Below are positions 21,738-34,314 of a DNA stretch of 64,000 nucleotides, in pieces. Source of the DNA: Gnetum montanum (taxonomy: Eukaryota > Streptophyta > Gnetopsida > Gnetales > Gnetaceae); NCBI GenBank assembly GCA_015680685.1, contig MNCI01011117.1, forward strand, positions 33,717-97,716. Reading direction: 5' to 3'. The position numbers were made by a program, and so were the translations under genes. Each line of letters opens with the position of its first letter. Positions within the stretch are counted from its first letter, which is position 1. Under the pieces are notes generated by a model that made no database searches, was not told the DNA's origin, and saw only the letters and a list, made by a program, of their open reading frames with translations.

Positions 21738-23080
21738 CTATCCATCAATAGAGGTAGTGTTAGTACCGACTATTTTGGGCTCATGGAAAGGTTTGGTTTG
21801 TTGTATGTTGACCAATAATTTCTTATTTGGGTGTTTAGGTTTATAGATCATCATGGCCCCTGAAGGAAAATTTTCATGAATGATATAAGGTCCTTCCCAC
21901 AGCGTTTGAAATTTAGTTCGTTGTGGCACATGTGCAGGATTCCAATAAAGAACCCTATCTCCTAGTTGATATTTGACTTTTCTAATTCTCAAGTCATGAC
22001 GTTACTTGTTGAAAGCCTTGCGTAATTCGTTGGATGATAGGGTGACTAATTGATTTTCATCTAGCAAGTTAAGATTCATTAATTGTGCTTTCTATGCTAG
22101 ACTGAGGTCAAGGTTAAGGTCACATGTTGTAGATAGTGTACAGAGCTCAACTTGGATAGGCAGTGTTAGAAATTTACCGTACACTAACTCATAGGAAGAG
22201 TAGCCTATAGGGAGTTTCCATGTGGAGAAGTAGGCCCAAAGAGCATCATTTAGTTTGGTGCTCGAATCTCACCTATATTCGCTAATGGTTCATGCCAAAA
22301 TTTTTGTAATTTTCCTATTGGTGACTTTGGCTTGACCATTCGCTTGAGGATGATATGGTGTAGTCAGTTTATGCTCGACTCCTAAGCATTTCATCAACTT
22401 CTAAAAAGTCGCACCTGTAAAATGTGTACCATTATTAGAAATAAGTACACGAGGCATGCCAAACCTGTTTACAATTTTTTGTTGAACAAATCATGCAACA
22501 GTAGATGATGTATAGTTGGTAATGGTAGATAGTTTTGCCCATTTTGTAAAATAATCAACAGTAACAACAATGTATGCTTTTCCATTAGACATTGGTGTAA
22601 TAGGCCCCATAAAATCAATGCCCCATATGTTAAAGGGTTCTAAGGGCTGAATCCATTGTTGTGGACCCTTCATTCTAGTAGTCATTCCCCCATCACATTG
22701 GCAGTGCTCACAAGATTGGATAAAATGATGGGTGTCCCAAAATAATGTAGGCTAATAATGTCTCGTAAGCAAGATTTTAATGGTTATTCATCTCCCAGCA
22801 TAATGACCCCCACAAGGACCCTCATGAGCATCTTGGAGAACTCGTAATTGATCTGCATTGGGAACACACCATCGGACTAAGCCATTGGAACACACATTGT
22901 AAAGGTATCCATTGATTTCCATGAAATGTTTGACTCGATGGAGAAACTATTGTTTCTTTCTAACATCTAGCCCTTATGGTATTTCTTGTGTGAGAAGATA
23001 AGGAACAATGCTACTATACTAATTTGTATCTATGGGTGATTGATTATTTATTACACCTACAAAGAGGAGTTCATTAGGGA
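21738..23080 (-). pseudogene. Integrase, Athila-like (element B)
   Basis: Minus-strand reading: an HHCC-like region (about 22690-22850), then PFNIWGIDFMGPITP with the first catalytic Asp, and VVTVDYFTKWAKL. Next comes ISNNGTHF where the second Asp should be, and HPQANGQAKVTN where the catalytic Glu should be. WAYFSTWKLPIGYS and the C-terminal module follow (YQLGDRVLYWNPAHVPQRTK, LWEGPYIIHENFPSGA). Two of the three DDE residues are therefore replaced (D to N, E to K). The same two changes are in C. Several stops make this copy dead. Confidence 0.85.
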
Positions 23081-24721
23081 AGTGATCAGAAATTGGGTAT
23101 TTTTCCTCTTTTTTGTCCCATCACAACCAAGATAAATGATCAACAACAACATTCTCGATGCCTTTACGATCAACCATCGTAAGATCAAACTCTTGCAAGA
23201 TCATGAGCCATCATATGATGCAAGGGCTGACCATTGGTTTATTCATAAGGAACCAAATCACACTATGATCCATGTGTACAAATACCTTATAGGGTAATAT
23301 ATAGTGCCTAAATTTTTCTACTGTAAATACCACAGCCATTAACTCTTTTTCTATTGTGGTATAGTTGAGTTGTGCACCAACAATACTTCAACTTGCACAG
23401 TGAATGTAATAGGGATGTTTTTGGTCATCTAACTATATAAGTATGACTCCTAAAGCAAAATTGGATGCATCATTTATCATTGGAACGGTCTGGACCAATC
23501 AGGAGCTTGTAAAATGGGTGTTTCTACGCGCTATTACTTCAAAGTTTGGAAAGCTAGCTCACATTCCTTGGTCCATTCAAAAGGTACGTCCTTCTTCATT
23601 AATTCTACTAATGGTTTTGCAATCTTCGAAAAGTTCTCGATGAAACATCTATAATAGCCAGTATGTCCAAGGAATGATTGATCATCTTTTACAGTTTCAG
23701 ATTGACAAGTGATTCCTTGGATGACTTTAATTTTTTTAGGATCTACCCCCATCCTTGTTTGTAAAATTTTATGCCCTAATACAATGCCCTCTTGGACCAT
23801 TAAATGGCTTTTCTGCCAATTGAGCCTTAGGTTGGTTTCAACACCTCGTTTCAGTACTTTCTCTAACTAGTCCACTACTTATTCAAAGTTCACTCCATAG
23901 GTGGAGAAATCATCCATAAAAACCTTCACACCATTCCCTATTCACGGCTGAAATATACTAAGAACTAACCATTGAAATGTTGCTAGAGCATTACATAAGT
24001 CAAATAATATCTTTCTATATGCAAATGTCCCCCAAGGACTTATGAATGTAGTTTTGGCTTGGTCTTCTAGTGCTATTTGAATTTTATTGTACCCACTATA
24101 ACCATCCAAAAAACTATAGTAACAATGCCCTGCAATGGTATCTAAAACTTGGTCAACGAATGGCAATGGGAAATGATCTTTAAAGGTTTCCATGTGTATT
24201 AGCCTAAAGTCTATACACACCCTCCATTTACCACCTTTTTTAGGCACAATGACTAGTGGACTAACCCATTCACTATCAACAATGGGGTAGATGAACCCAG
24301 CCTTTAGAAGTTGTTCAGTCTCTTCCTTAACTACTTGCTTAAGCTTTGGGTTCAGTCATCTTTGCAGTTGTCGTCAAGGCTTCATAAAGGGGTCAGTGTA
24401 AATTCTATATTGGCATATCCTAGGATCTATTCTAGGTAATTTAGGATATGACCAAGCAAAGGATTTTTACCATTTGTTTATCATTTTCAGCAATCTTTCT
24501 TTTTGTTGAGGAGCGAGCTTAGCATTAATGATTACCGATTTTCCTTTCTTGAGAAATGCATACTTCATACTGGTAGGCAAAAATTTTAATTCAAGGGGCT
24601 CTTTCTTAAACTTGTTAGGGATTTCCAACTTCACAAAGTTGATATCTTTGGTGTCCGTACTTGGAAGTTGGTGATGGACTTGCTCTAATGCATCTATGCT
24701 ATCGATATAGGCACAAGTCAA
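23081..24721 (-). pseudogene. Reverse transcriptase and RNase H, Athila-like (element B)
   Basis: Minus-strand reading: PKKGGKWRVCIDFR, DHFPLPFVDQVLDTIAGH, YYSFLDGYSGYN (first catalytic Asp), and TFAYRKILFDLCNALATFQ. Then come the FMDDFSTYG catalytic box (near 23900-23930), VQEGIVLGHKI and LGHTGYYRCFIENFSKIAKPL, followed by an RNase H segment with stops. The region 24467-24721 is the RT-proximal connection (LKFLPTSMKYAFL). The FMDD form of the box and the PFVDQ and DGYSGYN motifs are Athila-like. Both catalytic Asp positions survive, but stops and shifts break the frame. Confidence 0.88.
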
Positions 24722-24759
24722 GATCTTAGTTGGAATTGCTCTCTAGGTCAATTGTTAGC

Positions 24760-25401
24760 CACTGGGTGCCTTCCTACCTTATGGCTACCACATACAAGCA
24801 TCTTTGTATGTCAGTTACTTATGCATACGGGTTGCATGCAGGCAATGTTAAGCGTTGTACAAACTAGGATTTCTGCACGTAGTTGTACCCTGTGTCACTG
24901 TATGTGATGCATGGAACTTTCTTCTTCTCAATCTTCCCAAACACATTTTCTTTTGATATCTCTAGGGAAATATCACATATTCCTTGGCATGCATCAATCA
25001 TACTTAGCCATGCTCTTCCCATTATGATTGGGAAGTCCCCCTTGCAATTGTTGACTTGGATCACTAGGAAATCAGCTGGATATGACCACCCACAAACAGT
25101 GGTGACAATGTCCTCTTACTAGTCCCAATGGAATAGTGATGGATTGGTCAGCCAACTCTAAATGAATGTTACTCTTCTTTATCAGAGGTAGGTTTCAAGC
25201 TTTATACATTTTTTAGGAGATTAAATTAACACCAGAACCTGAATCCACAATATCTTTACAAGGCATATTTCTAGAAATTTGCAAATAAATAAGAGGACAT
25301 CTAAGATCAGAGAATTTCCTAGGAAGATGGCCAACCTTAATCCAATCAGTGATGGCATGGGTTAACATAACACTGTGTGTTGAGTGCAATTTTTGGTTCA
25401 C
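24760..25401 (-). pseudogene. Aspartic protease (element B)
   Basis: The active site reads DIVDSGSGVNLIS (about 25213-25255 on the minus strand), keeping D-S-G-S. The second half, FLVIQVNNCKGDFPIIMGRAWLSMID, follows at 25000-25064, then FGKIEKKKVPCITY. It is the best-preserved protease of the three in the window. A stop separates the two halves. Confidence 0.8.
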
Positions 25402-25989
25402 AGGAAGCTTCGAAGATTCAAATGATGATAAGGTGTTTGGATAATTAGTCGCTTGTGGTTGTAAGGACTTGGTTGGGCTGTTGGTTCTAAAGAAAGGTCT
25501 CTTCTTTGATCGGTTGTTTGAACCAATAGTAGGTTGAAGATTGACATCCCTTGTAGTGTTACATTGCTACAATTAGGTAGGAAGCTTGCCTTGCATAGTT
25601 GGAGTAGGTGGTAATGGAGCCGAGGGTGTAAGAGATGCAAACAAATGAGAAGGATAGTATGTATGTGGAGCATCACCCTGAGAAGAAGAAGTTCTATAGT
25701 ACTCAAGGATCTAGTACTGAGGCTAAAGAGCAACATGACTAGTAGAGTCACGTGGAGAGATTGGCTACTAAACATAATACCCGTATGGGTCAGGTTGATG
25801 GTAAGGGAACTATTGACGTGGTGGTGGCATTCCCCATGATTGTGAGTGTTTCCACCATTGATACTATTCATTCATTTGTGGTGGACCTCCACTCAGATAA
25901 TATGTCAAGGGCTGGTGGAACTGCCTTAGGTTACCTTGAGGATAAGGTAACCTTCTAGGTGTTTACCATTTGTTTAATCGTGGGTTTAG

Positions 25990-27890
25990 TGCATACACCC
26001 CAAACTCTTGTAGATGTGACAACACTGGGCAACATCCCTTAGGATGGTCATATTAGCAAATCTCACATCTGTCATCATTGTTCATGTTCTAATCCATAAC
26101 CTCTTCAATGATGGTAACCTTTCCCTTACCCTTGTTACATGCGTACTCAGCTTCTTTCTTTTTTCTTCTTTCTCGATCACTACTTTGTTCTCTAGACTCC
26201 TCTACTATTTTTAGGATAGTTTGAAATTTGTCATCTAGGGAGTTCCACATTTACTTCACCTTTTTTGGTACTTATGATGCAAATTTTTGAATGGGCAAAG
26301 TCTTTCTATTCACCATCTCTTCAAGTGGTGACTCTTCTTCATCTTCGCAAAATCTAATTTATTTCTTTTAGAGGGAAGGATCTTTGTTCTACTCCTCTAA
26401 ACTTTCTCTTTTCCTCAACTCATCCTCCTCCTTGGCAACTTGCTCCAACAATCTTTGTATTTGATGGGCTCTAAGCTCGAATAGCCTTCCTTGGGCATAA
26501 GTTCTAAGGGTTCTTCGTGTTTCGTACCTAAGTCCATCTATGAGATGGCGTAGTTGTTCCTTTTGCAAGTAATCATGGCCAAGGCAACAATGTAGCAATG
26601 AATAATATTGGCCCATGGTAGCATCTAAGGGTTCGTGTACTCCTTATTTCCATCCTTGGATTTTCTTACGTAGGTTGGACACTCATGAGTATGTTTGATA
26701 CTTATTGTTGAATAGCTCCAACATGGTACTCCATTGACGAATGGATTCTAGTTATAAGGACCAATACCAACTTTCTGGTTCCTTAATCAGTGTTTGTGGA
26801 AACAACTTTATCTTTTGCCACTCATTTTCTATATTCTACAAGGCACATGTGTTATGAAATGCTTGTAAATGGTTTTGAGGATCAGCATTATATCCCCCTT
26901 CAAATCGTGGGATGTTATTCATATTTATTCTTTTGATCCTACTATCTTTCTGGTGCCTTATTGGGATCCTAATAGCCTTTGTTATATCTAACATACTTTG
27001 GGTGGAAAGTAGGGGTTCATCATGATCATGGTGTCTATGGTGTCTATGATGCCTATGTTGTTCCCTACTCTCCCTTCTTTCATGATGTGTCTCTCTGGAA
27101 TGCCCTTGCCCCCTTTCTCTACTATTTTGTCGGTGATTTCTATTTCACTTACCATCATCCTCATGCTCTTTCCCTTTGTGACTACATTTAGATCCCGAAG
27201 GAGAGGGGGAAGAAGATATACACAATGAAGAGGAAGGTGGATGGACACCATGATGGCACCTATCATCTTCTTTTTGCTGGTCGCAACCTCGATCGCGGTT
27301 GTGATCGGAATGTCTGTCATTGTCATGTGTTTGTGTTCCTTTTTTGGATCCTTTATGTCCATTAGTACTAGAACCTAGGTTATGAATAGTTGAGTGAAGA
27401 TTCTGATACACAACTCATTGACCACCGTCAATGAGAGAAACATCGTTTTGTGGAAAACCTCTCGAGACAAGTTCACCACCCTCGTTTTCACTTAGGGCAT
27501 ACGGGACATCCTGAGACCACTTCCCCTTCACGAATTTGTAATGTCTCTCCTATTGTAAATCCCTCTAGCATTGTGCCTCCATGGGTTAATAATCTCTTGA
27601 ATCTTATGCATGCACAACGTACTCTAATTGTAAGTGTTGCATACCAATTCGTGTGAGAGCACGAAGAAGCATGCTCAAGATCCAGCGATCAGGAGGTAGT
27701 ACTATGTTACCTTCTCAATCACACCATCGTAGTTGTTCATCCTAGTGGAGGATAAAGGTAAAGTCTAGTATATAATCATTAGGATGAGTGTATACCATGC
27801 AAAACTGTTGGGGCATTGGCGGATCATCATGTGCACCCCACCTCCAATTATTCATGGTGTCGTACCTAGTCGGTGAAGCACTCTCATAAG
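25990..27890 (-). pseudogene. Gag polyprotein with knuckle (element B)
   Basis: The 5' start is lost to a deletion joining gag leader sequence at about 27890 to LTR sequence. Visible blocks are YTHPNDYILDFTFILH and GNIVLPPDR (about 27690-27800), a Ser/Arg/His-rich stretch (27000-27400), capsid helices, and an acidic linker. The knuckle at 26020-26062 is CEIC-YDHPKGCCP, with a stop in the spacer. The spacing is CX2CX3HX4C. It is not functional. Confidence 0.8.
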
Positions 27891-27896
27891 AAGATT

Positions 27897-28177
27897 TGTT
27901 CACAATGCTTAGGTACACAATGCTAGAATAAAGATCCGTTCACTCTATGACTCCTACTGTGGGCACTCAGAAATAATTCTAACTCTAGAATAGAAAAACT
28001 ACAATAGTTTGGCTAAGGGACTGAAAAACTAATGCCCAAGACCAAGCACCCCTGTCTCTTATTTATAGCCAATGAGATAGGCTCCAACATTGCATGTTCA
28101 ATATTGCTTGGCCCATCCAATATCACATATTCGATATCAAGAGTCTAATATTAGGTTGCTTATTTGATGACTCATCA
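27897..28177 (-). repeat. 5' LTR of element B, partial
   Basis: It matches the outer 280 bases of the 3' LTR, from GCTCAAATAAAGATCCG through TATTTATAGCC to the end GACTCATCA. The inner part, with the primer binding site, is deleted. ATAAC follows as the right flank. Confidence 0.85.
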
Positions 28178-29340
28178 ATAACTCTATAATTTAGATGCCA
28201 AAACTCATGTGATATTTTTAACAAAATAAAAAGTTGATATTTTAAGCACCATAAATTTGATCTAATAAACCAAGGGTCAAGATCATCATTTTGGAATGTC
28301 TTAGACACATTGGCAAGATTAGATTCTTGGTAGAACATCATCCTAAGGCACTTCTTTAGCAAAGCTATTTTATGCAATATTTAATTATAATTAAACATGA
28401 ACTTAGAATACCAACTTCATGACAAAAAGTAATATAGGGTTATGACTTTGACATGGTTACATATACATACTAAAGTATAAAATATGCATAGTAAAGAATA
28501 AAATATACACTAGCAAATGGTTATAAAGGCATGATAACTAATAAAAAGAAAAACTTCTGGGAGTAATTGGATCTTAAAAATTAACTATAAAATATACAAA
28601 ATATCTAATTGAGTATCAATAGTAGTAAAAGTAAAGGATACAAAACTTTAACTTAAGTAGAACAATAACAACAACAATATAGTCCTATTATTTAGTTTAT
28701 GAAATTAGCAATAACTTATTAAAACGCATTTAACAACATTAATTAATTAAATACATGCATTAAATTAAATAATTAAACCTACATAAAATTTTAAGTTATG
28801 ACATCACTTTCATGAATTAAGATACAGTTTATTGCAATTGTAGATTATATGGTTGGGCATTAGACATACTCATCACTCATCAATGATCTTGTATTTAGCA
28901 CATGCTACAACATTAAAGCATTATCTAACTTAACAAGTAAGAAAAAATAAAAATAGTATCTAGTATGAATGACTTGAATATTGTGCTTGTACATCATATC
29001 ATTTAACTACAAAGTAAAACATCTATAGTAATAAGAATTATAAGAATTAGAATTATCTTAAGAAAAAAAGGTATTAGTATTTTGAGTGTTTATGCATCTT
29101 AGATTGGTTTGAATGATCATGTGAATAGGACCTTTTGAGATTCTTTGAATGAAATTATACAACAAATCATAAAGTGTGAGTAGACAATGTCCATATCCTT
29201 GTCCATGTCCATATCTCCTACACAAAACTACATTTTGGCATCAAAGTGGACCCTATAGGACCTCAAATGATGCATCCTAGGCTCTCATGATATAACAAGG
29301 TTCACATTTGGGGATTTTGATATTTTGACCCTAGAACTCT
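28178..29340. other. AT-rich stretch, no gene seen
   Basis: Many stops in all frames and no LTR ends. It forms the right flank of element B. Confidence 0.5.
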
Positions 29341-29479
29341 TGAGGCTAAAATTTTCTAACTTTGAAGATAATGCTAACATTGACACTAGCATTAACATTA
29401 GCTTTAACACCTACAAGAGCATCTCCATGACATTTTAAATCTCTGATTTTTAGCATTTCAAAGGTCTATATGCTTCTCA

Positions 29480-30430
29480 ATACTTAAAAAACATCATTTT
29501 GGCTCAATTCAGGGTTAGTTTGGGCACCTTGAAAGTTAGAATTTCTAACTTAAAAATTGTTTAAAAATTTTCTAAATTTGGTAATGATGCTAGTGTGAGC
29601 ACCTAAAAAGCTATATTTTGTGGCCCTTGACCATTAAGTTCACCATCTAACACCTTTCCAAGGCTTTTCTAGCCCCTTGACATCATCATGACAGCATTTG
29701 ACATCAGTTCAAGGGTCAAACAAGGTTCCAAAAACTCAAAAGTCCAAATTGGTCAAAATTTAAAAATTTTGGTAGGTATGGATAATGCTAATGCTAATGC
29801 CAACATCAACATTAGCATCACCATCCTTGGACCTTGCAAAATGACATCATTAACATGCACAATCGACCTAGAACTACATCTCCAAGCTTTTGGGCTTCTC
29901 AACATTATCTTGGTAGCATTCAACATCAATTCAAAGGTCAAATGGGATTCTAAAATCTCAAAACTGCAACTTGGTCAAGATGCTTAAAAATTAACTAAGC
30001 ATTGTTAATGCCAACATTAGCACTTTCTAGAGTTTTATTTTGTGACTTTTGACCTTCACCATCACCATTTAACTATAGTCCTAAGCTAGACATCATCTTG
30101 ATAGTATTCAACCTCAATTTAGATGTCAAATAGAGCTCAAATGCTTAAAACCTCAACTTGGTCCAAACCACAAAATTTTGTTTAAGTATGGATGATACTA
30201 ATGTTGATGTTAGTGTTACCATTCTTAGAACCTACACCATGCTTCCTGGACCTTGCAACTTAGCATTTGACATCATCCCTTGGCCTCATAAGCTCTTTAA
30301 CATTATTTGGCATCAATTCGAGTGTCAAATGGAGCTCTAGAAGGCTTAGACCAGCACTTGGACAAAATTGCTCAAATTTTTATAAGTGTTGGTGATGATA
30401 ATGCTAATGTCAACATCAACTCTCTAGGTT
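29480..30430. repeat. Satellite-like array, unit about 185-220 bases
   Basis: A module reading ATTCAACATCAATTCAAAGG, then GTCAAATGGGATTC, then CTCAACTTGGTC, recurs at about 29699, 29918, 30103 and 30302, with a weaker one near 29495. Between modules lies a sub-repeat of GCTAATGCTAATGCCAACAT type that contains the inverted pair GCTAATG...CATTAGC. Spacings are 219, 185 and 199 bases. Confidence 0.65.
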
Positions 30431-31571
30431 GTTAGACTTGCCAAATTCAAATATCAAACATACCCTCTTTGGACTCTAGATCAACTTTGAGTGAACTACA
30501 CTTGACTCTAAAATCAAATCTAATAACCCTAAGTTGAAATTGGCTACTGGAGGTCTATAAATATGAGATCAAATCACAAATTCCAAATTGATTTTTCTTG
30601 AGATATTGAGTACTTTTTAAGATTTTGAGAGATCAAGAGCACTTGTAGTAGACCTCTCAGCATCACCCATGTGCTCCATGGCCACATAGCTCTCCTAGGC
30701 TTCAACAACAACATTGACATAGAATCCACATCAACCCTCTAAACTAAGAATGTTTTAGTTTTTAGTGTTAGTCTTCAATGATAGGACACTTAGCCAAAAT
30801 AGCCCTTTTTGGCCTAAAATTGATTCTAGATTATTCTTATAACTTCTCCATCCATATCCTTACCCTGCAAAGGTTCAATTCTATTCTTCAAACTCATATT
30901 TTACACACAAATTAGGTTTTTATTGTTAGTTTTATCCCACTTAAGTTTTTGTTCAACACTTGTAATTTGGCCCTCATTAGGAGGCAAACACTCATTTTTT
31001 TAGGCAACAAAGTATTATATTCTTTAAGAAGGAAGCCTAAACCTTTCCTCCATATCATAGCATCTTCTATTCTACCATTTTATGTTATTTTATTCATTTT
31101 TTATACTTAGAATTTATTCTATCGCTTATAATGCATTCCATACTTAGACAAGTTTTCAGCATTTTTTATTTAGTTACTTTTTTAACATTTTACACTTAAC
31201 TAATTTTTAGCATTTAAACCATACATTTATACCATTCACCTATTAATCTTGGATTGCATTCACTAGGCTAAGCCTACTTTTAATTGGAGATTCATGCCAT
31301 CTCCCCCCTCCCCCTAGCCCCCTTCTCATGTCATCATCATTGACTTAGCAAAGGTTATATCAAGTTTAAGATTATTTGTGATTACAAATTAAGTACTGTA
31401 AAACTTAGTTTGTGGAGGTTTCCTTAGGTAGTTAGGAAGAATAATTTTGTAGGAATAATCATGAATTGTGAGACTTCTAAGGTCATCCATCCTATGACTA
31501 CTATGGGAGCAATGCACTTAATAATCTACTTCTTCTCTTTGCTAATACTACTCAACCTACCTGATCACATT
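30431..31571. other. No gene seen
   Basis: AT-rich sequence with stops in all frames. The last five bases, ACATT (31567-31571), are the left flank duplication of element E. Confidence 0.5.
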
Positions 31572-32513
31572 TGATGAATCGTGGTTTGTCAGGTGCTAAT
31601 ATTGAACCCTTGATATTGGACCCTTGTTAACTAGGTGCTAATATCGGACCCCTATTATTGGACCCCTAATATTTTATGAGTCCCAATATCAAACCCCTAA
31701 TATCGGACCCTCGATATCGGGTACATGATATCGCGGCCTGACAAGCGATATCAGATACGCGATATCGTGGTTCCCATATGAGCCTATAATACACAATGGG
31801 GCGCATGAGAAAAATATAGGAAGTTAGAATTAGAGTAGGATCTTTTTGTCAATTTTTCCTCTCAACCCTTTCCCTAGAGCATGCCCTCAGTGTGATGATT
31901 ATAATTGTATGGAACCTTTATTCAAGTGTGACATACTTGGACACACACATGATCGACAATAAAGATCAAGATTACTTCATCATTGCAACATTCACTTAGT
32001 TTTAATTTCTTACTATTATTGTTATTTATTGCTTTCTTAATTAATATTTCTCTACCTTCATTTCCTATCCCTGTTATTAAACGTGGAATGAGTATGACTT
32101 AATCACGAGCATTTAAGTGTGACTACTTGGTATCCTAGTAGCATACCTAGGACATGCGCTTGGTAATCCCGATAGTAGTACATGAGGTCCAAGATGTGTA
32201 TAGATGATTAAGGATGGATTCTCATCACACTTAGTCTAGCTTAGATTCTCTTCTCCCATTCCCTCTTAGGTTAATCAAAGTTATTTTTCATTGCCTCTAG
32301 GAGTAGCACTAGCTTAGGACCACATCATACACCTCACTCTGGACTAAACCATACGTGACAAAGCAATTACTAGTCTAGGTGGGAAGACAGCGAATTACAA
32401 TCAACATGTAATTATCTAGATACCACAACTAGCCTATCTACAGAGTTCAACCAGATCATGCATGAACACTCGTATTCATATGGTTGAATGTAGGGGTACC
32501 TCACCAGTCATCA
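31572..32513 (+). repeat. 5' LTR of element E
   Basis: It starts TGATGAATCG, ends AGTCATCA, and is 942 bases long. U3 (31590-31770) holds a run of ATATYGGACCC-type repeats that ends in GATATC palindromes at 31714-31765. A TATA-like CTATAATAC follows at 31784. An AATAAAGATC block (polyadenylation-signal-like) lies at 31962. Confidence 0.9.
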
Positions 32514-32514
32514 T

Positions 32515-32532
32515 TAGCGCCATTACCAGGGA
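32515..32532 (+). other. Primer binding site, tRNA-Asp type (element E)
   Basis: TAGCGCCATTACCAGGGA lies one base after the LTR end. It differs from the tRNA-Asp site by G-to-A changes consistent with decay. Confidence 0.8.
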
Positions 32533-32646
32533 CAGTGCTAGTTATTTAGATTAGTTATATCAAACAAGATCGTTGTAACAAGTATTAATGATATACCTTT
32601 TAGAAAAGAAATTAATTGCAAATAAGTCACACAAAATTTGACAACA

Positions 32647-34314
32647 ATGTCTCTAACACAAGACTATGATACCACAACAACCAATAAGGCAATTCATTGG
32701 AGAACTAATGAATTATATGATGATGAAGATAATGTTTGGAGTACTCAATCTTATGTAGGGGTCTCCTATGTACATAAACAAAGACAACATCATCCCAACT
32801 CACAAATTCATAACCTACCTAGTGATGATGAACCCTTGCTNNNNNNNNNNNNNNNNNNNNNNNNNNNNNNNNNNNNNNNNNNNNNNNNNNNNNNNNNNNN
32901 NNNNNNNNNNNNNNNNNNNNNNNNNNNNNNNNNNNNNNNNNNNNNNNNNNNNNNNNNNNNNNNNNNNNNNNNNNNNNNNNNNNNNNNNNNNNNNNNNNNN
33001 NNNNNNNNNNNNNNNNNNNNNNNNNNNNNNNNNNNNNNNNNNNNNNNNNNNNNNNNNNNNNNNNNNNNNNNNNNNNNNNNNNNNNNNNNNNNNNNNNNNN
33101 NNNNNNNNNNNNNNNNNNNNNNNNNNNNNNNNNNNNNNNNNNNNNNNNNNNNNNNNNNNNNNNNNNNNNNNNNNNNNNNNNNNNNNNNNNNNNNNNNNNN
33201 NNNNNNNNNNNNNNNNNNNNNNNNNNNNNNNNNNNNNNNNNNNNNNNNNNNNNNNNNNNNNNNNNNNNNNNNNNNNNNAATCACTAGATGAAATTGAGGC
33301 AAATATCAATAAGATGAAGGAATGGATGCATGAAAAATGTGGAGAATATACCAACACTATTAGAGGTAGAACCATGAATAACCAAGAAGCAGGACAGAAT
33401 ACCCTTAGATAATCGAAAAGAAGGGTTGAAGAGAATAAGAACTCAACTGCTATCAATGTAATGTTTGCCTGTATGATCACCCCAAAGGTCAATGCCCAAT
33501 CTTGTCACATTTACATGAGTATTGGGGAGGAATGTTACATCTAGAGTTCATACAAAAATACTATGTTCAATCATAGTGGCAAAAATTCCAATCGTGAGGG
33601 AGGCCACCCTCAAACTGGTCACATCCTTCATATCATCCGAACCCAAGTGCTTATTAGGTTCAACATCTTATTTTCCCAATCGGGTCAACATCCTCTATCT
33701 CGCCACATTGTTATCATTCTCCTAAGTATTATCAACCCATGTCCCCTTCCACAAGATCACCACCTCATGTGCCTTACACTTCTCCTCAAATTCAATATTC
33801 TCATCCTTCATTTCCTTCTACATCATGACCAATAGTACCATAAGGTTTTGCACCACAACATCAACCCACAAATATTACTTGTGCTACTATGGTCAACAAC
33901 AATGGAGGTCCTGAATAACGTCAAAAGTGTCTTTTCTTTATGCATGACCAAAGAAAGATTTAGCATGGTTCTGAAACCACTACACCCTCCAACCAAGCAC
34001 AAGTTCAACACTATGGTGCATCTTTCTTCTCAAACCCAATGCCTCATGTTACCTTATCAAGGCAACCAATAAATACTCCAAAAATTGTGTGGCCCAATGA
34101 ATATAGCCACATAGGGAGACATATCGATCCTTGCATACCATCTTCTAGTCAAGGGTGCCATAGTGGATCAACTCCATATCAATTAAACTCATCTTCTAAC
34201 TTGCCCCACTATGTTAACTTTAATACTGTGTATGCACCCCAATATGGGTACATTCCAACCATGACATCAAAAGACACCCAATGGGTTGGATATGACCAGG
34301 TCCTATTATTTTAG
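32647..34314 (+). pseudogene. Gag polyprotein (element E), interrupted by an N gap
   Basis: The ATG at 32647 (MSLTQDYD) begins a leader with IHWRTNELYDDEDNVWS and YVGVSYV. It matches the gag start of element D (HWRTDEVYD, YAGVSYV) and differs from A-C and F. Positions 32841-33278 are N. After the gap come SLDEIEANINKMKEWM and a knuckle CNVCLYDHPKGQCP (near 33460-33495, CX2CX3HX4C). A Pro/Ser/Gln/Tyr-rich tail ends at 34314. Stops and frame changes occur near 33410 and 33590. Confidence 0.8.
32841..33278. other. Assembly gap (438 Ns) inside gag of element E
   Basis: Unbroken N run. The true length of the missing gag part is unknown. Open frames that span it are artefacts. Confidence 0.98.

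Larger units (their letters stand above)
18878..28177 (-). mobile_element. Athila-like LTR retrotransposon B (about 9.3 kb)
   Basis: Minus-strand order: partial 5' LTR, gag, linker, protease, RT, RNase H, integrase, long noncoding region with an internal polypurine-like tract, 3' polypurine tract, 3' LTR. The flanks are ATAGC (left) and ATAAC (right), a 4-of-5 match consistent with an aged 5-base target duplication. The primer binding site and the inner two thirds of the 5' LTR are deleted. All frames carry stops. Confidence 0.88.
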
